Origin: an uncultured Clostridia bacterium
GTDB taxonomy: Bacteria; Bacillota; Clostridia; TANB77; CAG-508
Assembly (NCBI GenBank): GCA_948502395.1
Contig: CAOPES010000004.1
Coordinates: 71,590-135,589 of the forward strand
DNA: 64,000 nucleotides
Direction: 5' to 3'
Positions within the stretch are counted from its first letter, which is position 1, and every line of letters starts with the position of its first letter. The notes under the pieces were generated by a model, which had not been told where the DNA came from, made no database searches, and saw nothing but the letters and a program-made list of their open reading frames with translations. A program made the position numbers and the translations under genes. Below, one piece after another: positions 1-9,477 of this stretch.

Positions 1-892
1 TTCCAAGAGATTCATCACCTAAATCTAATTCATAATTCTCTAAATTGCCATTATCGTTTTGTATTTCGTGTATTGTAGATATTTTTACTTCTTTTTGAAT
101 AATATTGTCGCCTTGAGAAGTATTTATATTATTTAATGATATTACATTACTTACCTTTATTTTTTCAATTTCAAAATTATAATCTTTTATGAGAATATCA
201 GCTCTTTTTAATAAATTTATTGTAAATCTTTTCAGCGTTCCTCCTTTATCATTTTCAAATTTTGAGAATGCAAAATTTCCTGGATACGTACAATCATTGT
301 ATGTATCTATATCTTCTGAAAACCATATATAAGCATTTTTTGTTTTTTCATAATTCCATTCAGTAGCAGTAGATAAAAACAACTTTTTTTCAGTATTTTT
401 AGTTGCTAATTCTTCTAGTTTCTTTTGTTCATTTTGTGTAAATTTATATTCATTTACATTTTTTCTATCGAAAATTAAGCTTGGTTTTGCTGACAAATAT
501 TGATATAAATATTCTGTGTAAATCTTGTTTATATCTGCTGAAAAGCCATAGATGTATTTTATATTATTTTTTACAAATACAAATTTAAACTCACAAGGTT
601 TATTTATAGTTTCTTTGTCAAATTTAAATGGTACCATTTCTGTTAATGGCTCATTAATACTTCTTAGGTTTGATTTTCTAACCATTAGAATAGCTGCTGT
701 TACAGCTTTCATAAAATTACTTTTTCCTGAAGCATTTGCACCATAAATTGCAGTAGATTTTAGGCATTTTTCTTTTGTAGTATTATTTTCAAATACATTT
801 TTTACATTTTCGTCGCCATTACCCGCTAACATACTGAATGTGGTTTCATTTTTTATTGACATAAAATTTTTTACACTAAATTCTATTAACAT
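1..892 (-). CDS. AAA15-family ATPase, 3' end outside window
   Basis: The frame stays open from an ATG at 892 (minus strand) to the window edge, so only the N-terminal ~297 residues are present. An AGGAGG ribosome site lies directly upstream. The protein starts MLIEFSVKNFMSIKNETTFS and carries a Walker A motif GANASGKS near residue 45. This is the N-terminal pattern of the COG1106/AAA_15 ATPases, which are RecF/SMC-like and often sit in defence or restriction-linked loci (RloA type). The partner gene that would identify the role lies before position 1 and cannot be seen. Function beyond ATP binding is inference. Confidence 0.8.
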   Translation of the reverse strand, partial: MLIEFSVKNFMSIKNETTFSMLAGNGDENVKNVFENNTTKEKCLKSTAIYGANASGKSNFMKAVTAAILMVRKSNLRSINEPLTEMVPFKFDKETINKPCEFKFVFVKNNIKYIYGFSADINKIYTEYLYQYLSAKPSLIFDRKNVNEYKFTQNEQKKLEELATKNTEKKLFLSTATEWNYEKTKNAYIWFSEDIDTYNDCTYPGNFAFSKFENDKGGTLKRFTINLLKRADILIKDYNFEIEKIKVSNVISLNNINTSQGDNIIQKEVKISTIHEIQNDNGNLENYELDLGDESLG

Positions 893-913
893 ATAATCCT
901 CCTTGTATCCTAT

Positions 914-942
914 ATTATATTACAGATTTTATAAAATGTAAA
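914..942 (-). promoter_or_regulatory. promoter of AAA15 ATPase gene
   Basis: Read on the minus strand: TTTACA (937-942), 17-bp spacer, TATAAT (914-919). The start codon is about 20 bp downstream. The neighbouring ATPase gene has a promoter of identical hexamers. Confidence 0.6.
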
Positions 943-1058
943 CACATTTCAGTATTATTTTCTGTGTTTTTGCAACTTTTATTCATTTATTCCATAAATA
1001 ACATCAAGATCCAACTTATATCTGTATATATTGCAATCATAATAAAATGAAAATAAGA

Positions 1059-2321
1059 TTAATTTTTCAAATTACCTATTGATACAACATAAACTCCATC
1101 TTCTCTTTTATAAGAATATGGTGTAGCTGTTAAAACCATTAGGAAAGAAGGTTCACCGCTCTTTTTAGTATCAACTTTATCTTTAAATTTTAATAAATTC
1201 TGTGCAGCCTCTTCTATAAACCCTGAACCTAATTTTATTTCTATTGCACCCCATTTTCCTTTTCCAGTTTTCAAAATTGCATCTACTTCAAACTCAGATT
1301 TGTCCCTATAATAAGTCAATTCTCCATCTAACAATTGTGAATATATTTTTAAATCTCTTATACAAAGACTTTCAAATAGAAAACCAAAATAGTTAAGGTC
1401 ATGGATTAAGTCGCTTGGACTTAAATCAAGTATTGCTGTTGCAATTGATGGATCTACTAATTCTAATTTTGATTTAGTCCTTATTGCTGTTTTCGACCTA
1501 ATATTTAAATTTGTTGCTTTTACATTTTCAATTACAAATAACTTTTCTAAAGTATTTAAATAATCATCTAATGTTGGTCTTGAAACTTCGCTAGCAAATT
1601 CGTTTCTTACATCTTCCATTATTGTGGCATTTGAAACTGGTGTGGATATATTCCTTGCTAGGCTTCTTAAAACTGCTTTCATTTTTTCCGGATTTCTTTC
1701 CACTCCGTCAATAGTAGTTACATCTTCTCGTACTAAACTTTCTACATAATCTTTTGCTATTTGATACTTATTTTCTGCATCTATATCTAATGTTGCTGGC
1801 CAGCCACCCCTTACAATGCAACTAGCGATATCTTCTAGGGACAAATTCGATACTCCTTCTATATCCTTGCCGTTAATAACATCTTCTAAGGATACTTTTC
1901 CGTTTGAATCTTTTGATTCATAAAGTGACATTGGTCTCATTAATATTCTTGCAAATCTTCCTGTTCCTGTATGCATAGTACTTCCTTCGGCTGGTTTTGC
2001 AGAACCTGTTAATATATATTGTCCTTTTAGCCCTGTATTATCTACATCCATTCTGATAGAGTCCCAAACAACAGGATACATTTGCCACTCATCAAAAAGC
2101 CTTGGCTTTTCTCCTTCTAAAAATAACGATGGCTTTGTTTTGTTTATGAAATCAAAATTTTGTTTATTATCAGGATTTTGAAATTCTACTATACTTTTAG
2201 TATGTTGTTTGGCTGTTGTAGATTTTCCACACCATTTACAACCTTCTATTAATAACGCTCCCATATATTTTAGTTTTCTTTCTACTGTTTCGTCTATAAT
2301 TCTTGGTAAATATTTATCCAT
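1059..2321 (-). CDS. ATP-binding protein, AAA_14 + DUF4143
   Basis: A 420-aa protein. Residues 27-34 form a P-loop (GCKWCGKS), followed around residues 74-83 by RLFDEWQMYP, the usual Walker-B-like segment of the AAA_14 family. The C-terminal part matches DUF4143: it contains EFEVDAILKT followed by GAIEIKLGSG, an arrangement like the restriction-endonuclease fold. Such proteins are very common in anaerobes; their substrate is not established, and links to toxin-antitoxin or mobile functions are suggestions only. The start is supported by a GGAGGT site and a good promoter. The gene is full length for the family. Confidence 0.85.
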   Translation of the reverse strand: MDKYLPRIIDETVERKLKYMGALLIEGCKWCGKSTTAKQHTKSIVEFQNPDNKQNFDFINKTKPSLFLEGEKPRLFDEWQMYPVVWDSIRMDVDNTGLKGQYILTGSAKPAEGSTMHTGTGRFARILMRPMSLYESKDSNGKVSLEDVINGKDIEGVSNLSLEDIASCIVRGGWPATLDIDAENKYQIAKDYVESLVREDVTTIDGVERNPEKMKAVLRSLARNISTPVSNATIMEDVRNEFASEVSRPTLDDYLNTLEKLFVIENVKATNLNIRSKTAIRTKSKLELVDPSIATAILDLSPSDLIHDLNYFGFLFESLCIRDLKIYSQLLDGELTYYRDKSEFEVDAILKTGKGKWGAIEIKLGSGFIEEAAQNLLKFKDKVDTKKSGEPSFLMVLTATPYSYKREDGVYVVSIGNLKN

Positions 2322-2344
2322 ACAATACCTCCATTCATAATAAT

Positions 2345-2373
2345 ATTATACGCCGTTTTTATAAATTTGTAAA
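2345..2373 (-). promoter_or_regulatory. promoter of AAA_14/DUF4143 gene
   Basis: Minus strand TTTACA (2368-2373), 17-bp spacer, TATAAT (2345-2350), about 24 bp from the start codon. Between here and 2541 there is only AT-rich sequence with no recognisable gene. Confidence 0.6.
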
Positions 2374-2541
2374 CATCTATTTTGCATTTTGGCGTATTTC
2401 TATTTTACACTTTGTCCGTAATTCATTTTATATTTTGGCGAAACCACTATCAATAGCAATTCATCTTTTTTAACTTATGTCACAAAGATAGCACAATTTA
2501 TAAACCCATATATTCTATTTTTTGCCTTTTTTGACACAAAA

Positions 2542-2565
2542 GCCACATTATACGCAAAGTGGACA
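2542..2565 (+). repeat. 24-bp inverted repeat, left copy
   Basis: Begins GCCACATTAT and ends AGTGGACA. The reverse complement occurs perfectly at 8642-8665. Identity stops immediately after the 24 bp although both sides go on encoding similar protein. In both copies it encodes ATLYAKWT in the same frame, so it is a plausible recombination crossover site. Confidence 0.85.
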
Positions 2566-4860
2566 AATAACAGCATTTCTTTAGCTACTCCGACAAGGGC
2601 TGGGTACACTTTTAAAGGTTGGTTTACAGCTACTAGTGGTGGAACTCAAATTACAAGTGCAACATCCATAACAGCAAATCAAACTATTTATGCACAATGG
2701 CAATTAAGTATTTGTAACGTACACTTTGATTTAAATACTATGAATAATATGAACAACTGGGCATTTATCTACAAAGAAAGATTTAATATAAGCTATGACG
2801 CTGCAAGCAAATTGAATACAGTTGTAGTTAATGGAAGCGATGGATGGGAAGTTGCATACATACCTTTCAACACAATAGTAGGAAAAGAATACACAATATC
2901 ATTTGATTACCAAAACCCTAATGGATATAATGCACTTTCAGGATATCAAGGAATTGGATATCAAGTATTAACAAGTGTAGGAAATCAAGACAACCTATCA
3001 GCATCAGTAGCAACAAAATACCTAGCTACTGGAAAAACAGGAGTAACAAGATTAAGTATAACATTTAAAGCAACAACAGCTACTACATACTTTGCATACA
3101 ACTTTGGTATGGCTGCTGATGGAGTTACAACAACTTTAAAACTAGGAAACTTGAGAATATCTGAAACAGTTTCTTACAATACAGCAATAGGGAAACTACC
3201 AACTCCAATAAGAACAGGATATACATTTAACGGTTGGTATACTGCAACATCAGGTGGAACAAAGATAGAAGAAACGACAAAGGCAACAGTAGAAAATATA
3301 ACATATTATTTACAATGGCAATTAACTAACTATACAATAACATACAATCTAAACAGTGGAACAGTAACAGGAAACCCAACAAGTTATAATATTGAAACAA
3401 ATACAATAACACTAAAAAATCCAACAAGAGCAAACCACATATTTAACGGTTGGACAGGAAGTAACGGAACAACAGCACAAACAACAGTAACAATACCAAA
3501 AGGCTCAACCGGAAATAAGAGCTATACAGCTAACTGGACAGCAGCAAATTATAGTGTAAACACAAACCCAGTTACATACTATATGACATTAGCACAAGCA
3601 GTAGCAGCATCAAGTAACGGTTCTACAATAACACTTCTTAAAGATTGTACAGATACATCAGGAGTAAGCATAAACAAGACTTTGACATTTAACAAAAATG
3701 GACATACATTAACGAGATCAGCAGGAATTGTTCTTGCAGCAAATACAACAGCAACACTTACAGTAACAGGCACAGGAACAATAACTTCATCATCTAATGC
3801 AATAATAAATAACGGAACAGGCTCTGTTATAATAAATGGTGGAGAAATAAAAGGAACTGGAACAGTTTCTACAATAAATAATGGTTCAACAGGAAAGGTA
3901 GAAGTAAAATCCGGAACAGTTTCTGCTTCAAATGCAACTACAATTCATAATGAAACTAGTGGAACTATAACTGTGTCAGGTGGAACTGTAAATAATACAG
4001 GAACAAATATAGCTCATCGTGGTATTTATAATAAAGCTGGTGGAACAATTGCACTAACTTCGGGTTCAATAACAACGAAACAGGGACATGGTATTTATAA
4101 TAATTCAACAGGAAAAGTTAATATAACAGGGGGCACAATTACGTCTAGCTATGAAGCAATATATATGCTTAAAGGAACATTAACTATTACGACAACAACA
4201 ATAAATAGTTATGCATCTTGTATGTATCTTAACAGTGGAACTACCACAACTATAAATAATGGCTCATTCACATCAACTGCATATAATGCAATACATGAAA
4301 ATGGTGGAGATGTCAAAGTTAATGGCGGAACCTTTGCTGGTAGTGGAACAGGAATTTATGTAGAAAATTCTGGTGGTGCAATGATCAAAAATGCAACTAT
4401 TATTGGAAATTCTAATAACCCAGCAATTCAAGTTGCGCATAATGCTAATATTGAATGTGTAAACTCAACAATAAGAACAGCAGGTGCAACGGCTATAATA
4501 AATCATACAGACCAAGGTGGACATTGTATAATAAGAAATAGAACTTCTAACTTTGGTATAACTGGTGGAATTACTGGATATGTAATAGCAACTACAAATA
4601 CTGGCACTGGACAATCTTCTGAAACAGTTAGAATATATAATTCTAGTACAGAAAATGTAATGTTTGCTGTATGGACTACAAGAAATGGTCAGGATGACCT
4701 TATATGGTCTAATACTAGAAAAACTTCAAATTATAATCAATTTGTTGTTTATAAATCTAGTCACAACAATGAAACAGGAGAATATGCTGTGCATATGTAT
4801 GACTCAGTAGACGGTTCAAATGCTAGAACTCCTATTGGTGGTACAGGAATTTATTTCTAA
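2542..4860 (+). CDS. 5'-less InlB-repeat surface protein (cassette 1)
   Basis: The frame is open from 2422, and recognisable protein begins at 2542 (ATLYAKWT). A start at the ATG at 2740 would cut off the first InlB/Listeria-Bacteroides repeat (RAGYTFKGWFTATSGGT), so 2740 is probably not a true start; no ribosome site precedes it and there is no signal peptide. Further InlB repeats lie at about 3190-3320 and 3400-3540. They are followed by a long Thr/Ser/Gly-rich stretch of short right-handed beta-helix-like repeats and a C-terminal module (VWTTRNGQDDLIW) like the GBS Bsp-like repeat. The product would be a cell-surface adhesin. It looks like a silent or alternative 3' cassette that needs an N-terminus from elsewhere. 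It converges on cassette 2 (5525-8680). Confidence 0.75.
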   Translation, partial: ATLYAKWTNNSISLATPTRAGYTFKGWFTATSGGTQITSATSITANQTIYAQWQLSICNVHFDLNTMNNMNNWAFIYKERFNISYDAASKLNTVVVNGSDGWEVAYIPFNTIVGKEYTISFDYQNPNGYNALSGYQGIGYQVLTSVGNQDNLSASVATKYLATGKTGVTRLSITFKATTATTYFAYNFGMAADGVTTTLKLGNLRISETVSYNTAIGKLPTPIRTGYTFNGWYTATSGGTKIEETTKATVENITYYLQWQLTNYTITYNLNSGTVTGNPTSYNIETNTITLKNPTRANHIFNGWTGSNGTTAQTTVTIPKGSTGNKSYTANWTAANYSVNTNPVTYYMTLAQAVAASSNGSTITLLKDCTDTSGVSINKTLTFNKNGHTLTRSAGIVLAANTTATLTVTGTGTITSSSNAIINNGTGSVIINGGEIKGTGTVSTINNGSTGKVEVKSGTVSASNATTIHNETSGTITVSGGTVNNTGTNIAHRGIYNKAGGTIALTSGSITTKQGHGIYNNSTGKVNITGGTITSSYEAIYMLKGTLTITTTTINSYASCMYLNSGTTTTINNGSFTSTAYNAIHENGGDVKVNGGTFAGSGTGIYVENSGGAMIKNATIIGNSNNPAIQVAHNANIECVNSTIRTAGATAIINHTDQGGHCIIRNRTSNFGITGGITGYVIATTNTGTGQSSETVRIYNSSTENVMFAVWTTRNGQDDLIWSNTRKTSNYNQFVVYKSSHNNETGEYAVHMYDSVDGSNARTPIGGTGIYF

Positions 4861-4871
4861 TAAAGTAATCA

Positions 4872-4903
4872 AAGAGACCTTAAATTCAAGGTCTCTTTTT
4901 TCT
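4872..4903 (+). terminator. intrinsic terminator
   Basis: Stem AGAGACCTT / AAGGTCTCT with a 6-nt loop followed by a run of T, 12 bp after the stop of cassette 1. Confidence 0.85.
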
Positions 4904-4944
4904 GTTTGTAATCTTCTGGCTAAGTTGGATTATAGCTTATTAAG

Positions 4945-5502
4945 TTAATTCAATTTTTCTCTTACTTCGTAATCTGCAATTTTGTCCAAACTAAAATCTA
5001 TATCTTTTGTAAATTTTAATGCAATGCCAGACTCTGCACTCTTTATAGGATTCATATGAACTATAATTGAAGCCAATTCATTTTTGTCTTTGTCTAGAAA
5101 AACTACTTCATTTACTTTTGCATCAACATCTTCATAAGTATAATTATAAACTTCTGCTATAAATAAGACTTCGTCTCCTAACCTACATAATTGAGTTTTT
5201 CTATAAATAAGCCCATCTACATTTTTATCATTTATCACATTTTCAGCATCGCAAATTTCAGTTGCTTCTTCTCTAGATGTTTCTATAAGTTCTAATCCAG
5301 GTCTTATGAATTCATAATTAGCTTGTATATCATCCATTTTGCTTAAACAATGTTTTTCCCATTCTGTTGGTTCACTTGTACTTACATTGTTATTAATATC
5401 AGTCTCTGTATCTTTTTTATTTAAAAAGATACAATAACTTAATATGCATAGAATAATTACTAATACAATTGATATTATTATTAAAACTTTTTTATTCTTC
5501 AC
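4945..5502 (-). CDS. small membrane-anchored protein of unknown function
   Basis: The frame continues upstream to 5691 over the end of cassette 2, but the best start is the GTG at 5502, which has an AAAGGAG site 7 bp upstream; this gives 185 aa. After KNKK comes one hydrophobic helix (VLIIISIVLVIILCILSYC, residues ~6-25), then a charged linker and an extracytoplasmic domain ending KIADYEVREKLN. The later half (YTYEDVDAKVNEVVFLDKD) resembles FxLYD-like beta domains, but this is weak. It lies 22 bp after the end of the cassette-2 surface protein on the same strand and is enclosed by the same inverted repeats, so it would move with the cassette. Confidence 0.7.
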   Translation of the reverse strand: MKNKKVLIIISIVLVIILCILSYCIFLNKKDTETDINNNVSTSEPTEWEKHCLSKMDDIQANYEFIRPGLELIETSREEATEICDAENVINDKNVDGLIYRKTQLCRLGDEVLFIAEVYNYTYEDVDAKVNEVVFLDKDKNELASIIVHMNPIKSAESGIALKFTKDIDFSLDKIADYEVREKLN

Positions 5503-5524
5503 TGTTTTTTCTCCTTTTTCATTT

Positions 5525-8500
5525 CTAATATCCTCCTGGTGTTGGGCAAGCACGTGAGCTTCCTGTTGGATTATTTGGGCATTTTGCAAGGTTACCTGTT
5601 GTATTTTTCTTACCACAGACTGAACATATTGCGTGTCTACACGTATTATGCCATTCTCCACAAGAACTCCAATAATAGTTATATTGTGCATATGGATAAC
5701 TATGAACTACATTACAGTAATCTGTATCATTACATGTATGCGCTGGTGGAGCTGTAGCTGTTACGTTTGCTTTAAGAGCCCCTATTCCTACTCTAGAACC
5801 ATTTATAGTTAAATATACGTGTGAATTATATTCTCCACTTTCATAATTATGATTACTTACTTTTATAGTTGCATTATATGCACCATTTCCTAGCGATGTC
5901 GCATTTATCCATTCGATGTCGTCTTGATCATTTTTAGTTGTCCAAGTAGGAACTTCTACTTTTGTTACACCACTTCTATTAGTATATATTCTTACTTTAT
6001 ATCCGTTTGAGTCAACACCGTAAATATGGCATGTTTCAGTATTTGGTACATTTACTGTTCCCGCAACTTTTAATCCATTAGTTGGTGCTGCTGGATTGTC
6101 ATAAACATGTGCGATGTATTCTCCACATTCATATTTATGATCAGATACATAAATTCTTTTTGACCATTTGCCGCTACCATTATTATCTAAACCATGCCAA
6201 ACAATATCATCTTGACCATTTTTACTTGTCCAAATTGCTACTTGTCTAGCTCCTGTAATATTAGTAGCTGAATAGTATTCTACTGTAAATCCATCTCTCG
6301 TTACATTAGTGAATTTGATTGTATCTCTTTTTACAAATTTTAGCCATACTCCCGTTTTACTTGTAAGAGTTCCAGACAATTTTCCTGAATGTACTCCTTC
6401 ATAAACATAACCATTATTTGCAACAATATTCTTTATTTCATATGTTGTTCCTGCTCGATATTCTTTACAAAAATCGGTTACTCCTGCATTTACACGTGTT
6501 CCATTTATATAAACATCAGCTTTTCCATAAGCACCTAAGTTTCCGCTACTTGTTCCGTCTAACATACCATTTAAATCTAAGGTATATTTTTGACGGTACA
6601 CTGTTACTTGCGTGGTTTTTGCACCTGTAACTGTATATGAAGAGATACTTGCCGCTTGATATGTAGCGTCTGCTGCTCTTGACCAAGATACTGTTGAACC
6701 ATACGCATAATTTGTATTTATTGCATTAGAATATCCTGTAAATGTTCCGTCTACATTTTCAAAACGAACTTGTATAGTTTGTGTATAGTTTATAGGTGTC
6801 CAATGTGCATAATATGTAGTGTTTTGCGATGGTGCTTTGTCAGTTGTATTTATCTTTTTTCCACCTACTGGATCTGTGTACCAACCAGCAAAGGTATATC
6901 CTGTTCTTGCTGGAGTTGGCAATGTACCAAAAGTATTTCCATATCCTATATTTGCGTTTTGAATTCTTTCTAATCTTATATTAGCAAGCCACATATTAGA
7001 TGCCTGTACACCAGAACCTTGATTGTATGCAGCATAAACTCCAAGCCATTTAGTTCCAGTAGTTGTAAATTCTTTTTCAAATTTTGTCCAAGATTTATTT
7101 TTATTTAATGTTAAAAATCCTAAATTTATATCTTGTCTGTTATCGCCATTAAATTGCGGTATGTATATATTATAATTATTTTTATATGCTCCATAAGTAG
7201 ATGTATCATCTTTATATGCAACAGCTGAAATCTTATATAAAGTATTTGCTTTGTACTTACTAGCTATTGTCTCGTTTGTAATTCCATTCCAAGTTCCATT
7301 TGCACTTGTTGTTAATCTCATTGTTTGCTTGTTTTTATATTTAATCCCTGTATCCGGTGTTGCTGTAAGGTAGTCGCTGCTCTTATTCCAATTAGTTATA
7401 CCATTTTGAAAATCACCATTTTGCAAAGTTTGTTCATTAAAGTCATATGTTACTTTGTAATTTCCTGTTGTTATTGTTTTTTCTGTACAGTTTCCAGCTT
7501 TATCATATACTTTAAATGTATATGTACCTGATTTTGGTATCTCATATGTTGCAGTAGTTACTCTTGTTAATTTTCTAATCAAATAAGGGAATACGCTTTG
7601 TAAGTTTATTTCTGGTGCAGATGAATGGAACCATCTTGCTCCGTTTTCTTCATACATTCCCATTGCTGAATATTCTTGCCCACCTGTTTCATATCTATAC
7701 CAGTCTTCAAATCCTTCAATTGTTTGATTTATTAGATGAATACCATCTCCTACTGGAACTAGTGCTTGCATTTTAGGAGTAATTTCATTAGTTATTACTT
7801 TTTTACCTTTTAGATTATCTGGTGTTGCTGAAAATGGTGTATCTGTTTCAATTACATAATAAGCATTGTGAGCATCTTTTCCAATAGTAATAATATCCTT
7901 TCCTGCCTTAAATGCGGCTTCTAGCATTGCCGTTTTTTCACTTGTCCATACTCCCATATTACTAATTACTATGTCATAATCTGAATTTACTAATTCATTT
8001 TGTGTTATATCTGTTTTGAAAGTAACATTTGTAAAACTCTTTAAAGCTTCTGTAACGTTAATTTGCCAAGTGTTTACAGTTGAATTTGTTCTTTTGTCTT
8101 CTATTACAACGATTTTTATATTATCTTTTCTCTCATCTTCTATGTATTTTTTAGTTCCGTCTGGTAATACTACATAATCTACTTCTGTTTCATAATCAGC
8201 TACATCTACGGATATTCTAGCTTTACTTGTACTTGTTTGATAGTCTTCATATATAGATGCAAGTGGTGCTGTTTTGTCTATATTGCTTACTCTTCCTTCT
8301 GCTGTTTTAACTACTGTTCCTGCTGCATCTTTTACTCTAGCGTAAATTGGCCCGTTGGCTGTCATTTTTATAGCTGATGTATATGTGCTCCAATTAGTTC
8401 CGTCTTTGGAATATTCTAATTTTCCGCCTGTCGTTGTTATTGTTACATCTACATCTTTATTTGTTATTGCTGTTGTTGAATAATTAAATGTTATTGTTGG

Positions 8501-8680
8501 ATTTATCCATTGTGCATAAATTGTTTGACTTGATGTTATATTTGAACTATTTGTAATTTGAGTTCCACCACTTGTTGCTGTATACCACCCTTTAAAAACG
8601 TGTCCCGCTCTTGTAGGCGTAGCAAGGGTTATAGAGTTTGCTGTCCACTTTGCGTATAATGTGGCATTTGCGCTATATTT
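5525..8680 (-). CDS. 5'-less large surface protein (cassette 2)
   Basis: The frame is open from 8680, just after a stop at 8681-8683, with homology starting at 8665 (ATLYAKWT). The first ATG at 8365 would remove an InlB repeat (RAGHVFKGWYTATSGGT), so the gene lacks its real 5' end. In order the product shows an InlB repeat, a Y/KDG-type beta module, a Rossmann-like segment (YDIVISNMGVWTSEKT), a jelly-roll carbohydrate-binding-like domain (NGDFQNGITNW to ANIRLERI), another InlB repeat (ARTGYTFAGWYTDPVGG), two GBS Bsp-like repeats (TSKNGQDDIVW, TTKNDQDDIEW) and a Cys/His-rich tail (CRHAICSVCGKK). About 1050 codons. It would be extracellular and probably sugar-binding. No signal peptide is present in the window. 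Confidence 0.75.
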   Translation of the reverse strand, partial: KYSANATLYAKWTANSITLATPTRAGHVFKGWYTATSGGTQITNSSNITSSQTIYAQWINPTITFNYSTTAITNKDVDVTITTTGGKLEYSKDGTNWSTYTSAIKMTANGPIYARVKDAAGTVVKTAEGRVSNIDKTAPLASIYEDYQTSTSKARISVDVADYETEVDYVVLPDGTKKYIEDERKDNIKIVVIEDKRTNSTVNTWQINVTEALKSFTNVTFKTDITQNELVNSDYDIVISNMGVWTSEKTAMLEAAFKAGKDIITIGKDAHNAYYVIETDTPFSATPDNLKGKKVITNEITPKMQALVPVGDGIHLINQTIEGFEDWYRYETGGQEYSAMGMYEENGARWFHSSAPEINLQSVFPYLIRKLTRVTTATYEIPKSGTYTFKVYDKAGNCTEKTITTGNYKVTYDFNEQTLQNGDFQNGITNWNKSSDYLTATPDTGIKYKNKQTMRLTTSANGTWNGITNETIASKYKANTLYKISAVAYKDDTSTYGAYKNNYNIYIPQFNGDNRQDINLGFLTLNKNKSWTKFEKEFTTTGTKWLGVYAAYNQGSGVQASNMWLANIRLERIQNANIGYGNTFGTLPTPARTGYTFAGWYTDPVGGKKINTTDKAPSQNTTYYAHWTPINYTQTIQVRFENVDGTFTGYSNAINTNYAYGSTVSWSRAADATYQAASISSYTVTGAKTTQVTVYRQKYTLDLNGMLDGTSSGNLGAYGKADVYINGTRVNAGVTDFCKEYRAGTTYEIKNIVANNGYVYEGVHSGKLSGTLTSKTGVWLKFVKRDTIKFTNVTRDGFTVEYYSATNITGARQVAIWTSKNGQDDIVWHGLDNNGSGKWSKRIYVSDHKYECGEYIAHVYDNPAAPTNGLKVAGTVNVPNTETCHIYGVDSNGYKVRIYTNRSGVTKVEVPTWTTKNDQDDIEWINATSLGNGAYNATIKVSNHNYESGEYNSHVYLTINGSRVGIGALKANVTATAPPAHTCNDTDYCNVVHSYPYAQYNYYWSSCGEWHNTCRHAICSVCGKKNTTGNLAKCPNNPTGSSRACPTPGGY
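8642..8665 (-). repeat. 24-bp inverted repeat, right copy
   Basis: Perfect reverse complement of 2542-2565. It bounds the 6.1-kb segment on the right and marks the 5' limit of recognisable cassette-2 protein. Confidence 0.85.
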
Positions 8681-8730
8681 TTAATAGATTAATAAATATT
8701 TACAAAAAATAAAAAGTGTGTGATAAAATA

Positions 8731-8759
8731 TTGAACAAATTAACAATACAGTATATAAT
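8731..8759 (+). promoter_or_regulatory. promoter
   Basis: TTGAAC (8731-8736), 17-bp spacer, TATAAT (8754-8759), driving the gene starting at 8844. Confidence 0.6.
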
Positions 8760-8843
8760 ATACGCGAAGGTTAATATGCTCTAAAACAAAGATTTAGATA
8801 ACGGAGAATACGCAAATAAAAAAATAGATAGGAAGTGTTAATT

Positions 8844-9389
8844 GTGAAAAAAATAAAAGCATTGTGTTATACAAAGGGGCATTTTGGAAAAAATATCAGA
8901 GAGATTTTAAATACTGACAATAAAAATCTATATTCTATGGGGAGATATCCAACAAAAATCGTGAAAGAAGATTTACCAGAATATTATATAGAATTTAGTA
9001 GTAGAACAATATGGTATATGACAGGATATTTAAAAACAGCAGGTGTTGTAGATATAGAATATGAAGCAACAAAGATTAACCATTTGTTTAAAGATGATTA
9101 TTTATATATTTCATATAAAGAGAAATTAAAATCGTGCCAAAACAGATGGGGATCAAAAGATTATATGAATTATGATATTTGCATTTGTGGGAATAGTATT
9201 GTGCCAATTTTACTTTATATAGAGAAATATTCTGATTTCAATATAGATAAAATTAAGGATAAAATATATGGTAAAATAAAATGGTTTAAAGAAAATTGTG
9301 AAAATGAATATAATCAGTTTTTTGCAAATAAAGATACTGATATTTTTCAATATTATAAAGATAAAATGGTAAATAACCAATTATATTGA
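8844..9389 (+). CDS. hypothetical protein, 181 aa
   Basis: I do not recognise this gene. A GTG at 8844 is preferred over the GTG at 8835 because an AGGAAG ribosome site sits 8 bp before it. The product begins VKKIKALCYTKGHFGKNIREIL and is soluble, rich in Lys, Tyr and Ile, with a small Cys cluster (YDICICGN) near the middle and no membrane segment. It has its own promoter and stands alone between the adhesin cassette and rplI. The A/T-rich codon use is like its neighbours. Confidence 0.6.
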   Translation: MKKIKALCYTKGHFGKNIREILNTDNKNLYSMGRYPTKIVKEDLPEYYIEFSSRTIWYMTGYLKTAGVVDIEYEATKINHLFKDDYLYISYKEKLKSCQNRWGSKDYMNYDICICGNSIVPILLYIEKYSDFNIDKIKDKIYGKIKWFKENCENEYNQFFANKDTDIFQYYKDKMVNNQLY

Positions 9390-9418
9390 TTTCGAGATTG
9401 AAAATATACTATAAAGCA

Positions 9419-9447
9419 TTGAAAAAAAGCAAAAAATAGTGTAAAAT
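9419..9447 (+). promoter_or_regulatory. promoter of rplI-dnaB
   Basis: TTGAAA, 17-bp spacer, TAAAAT, ending 30 bp before the rplI start. Confidence 0.55.
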
Positions 9448-9477
9448 AAAGCAGATAAAAGAAAGGCGAGTGATAAA

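Noticed and set aside
2740..2742. ATG at 2740 as the real start of the first adhesin gene
   Set aside because: No ribosome site or signal peptide, and conserved InlB repeat sequence continues in frame 66 codons upstream.
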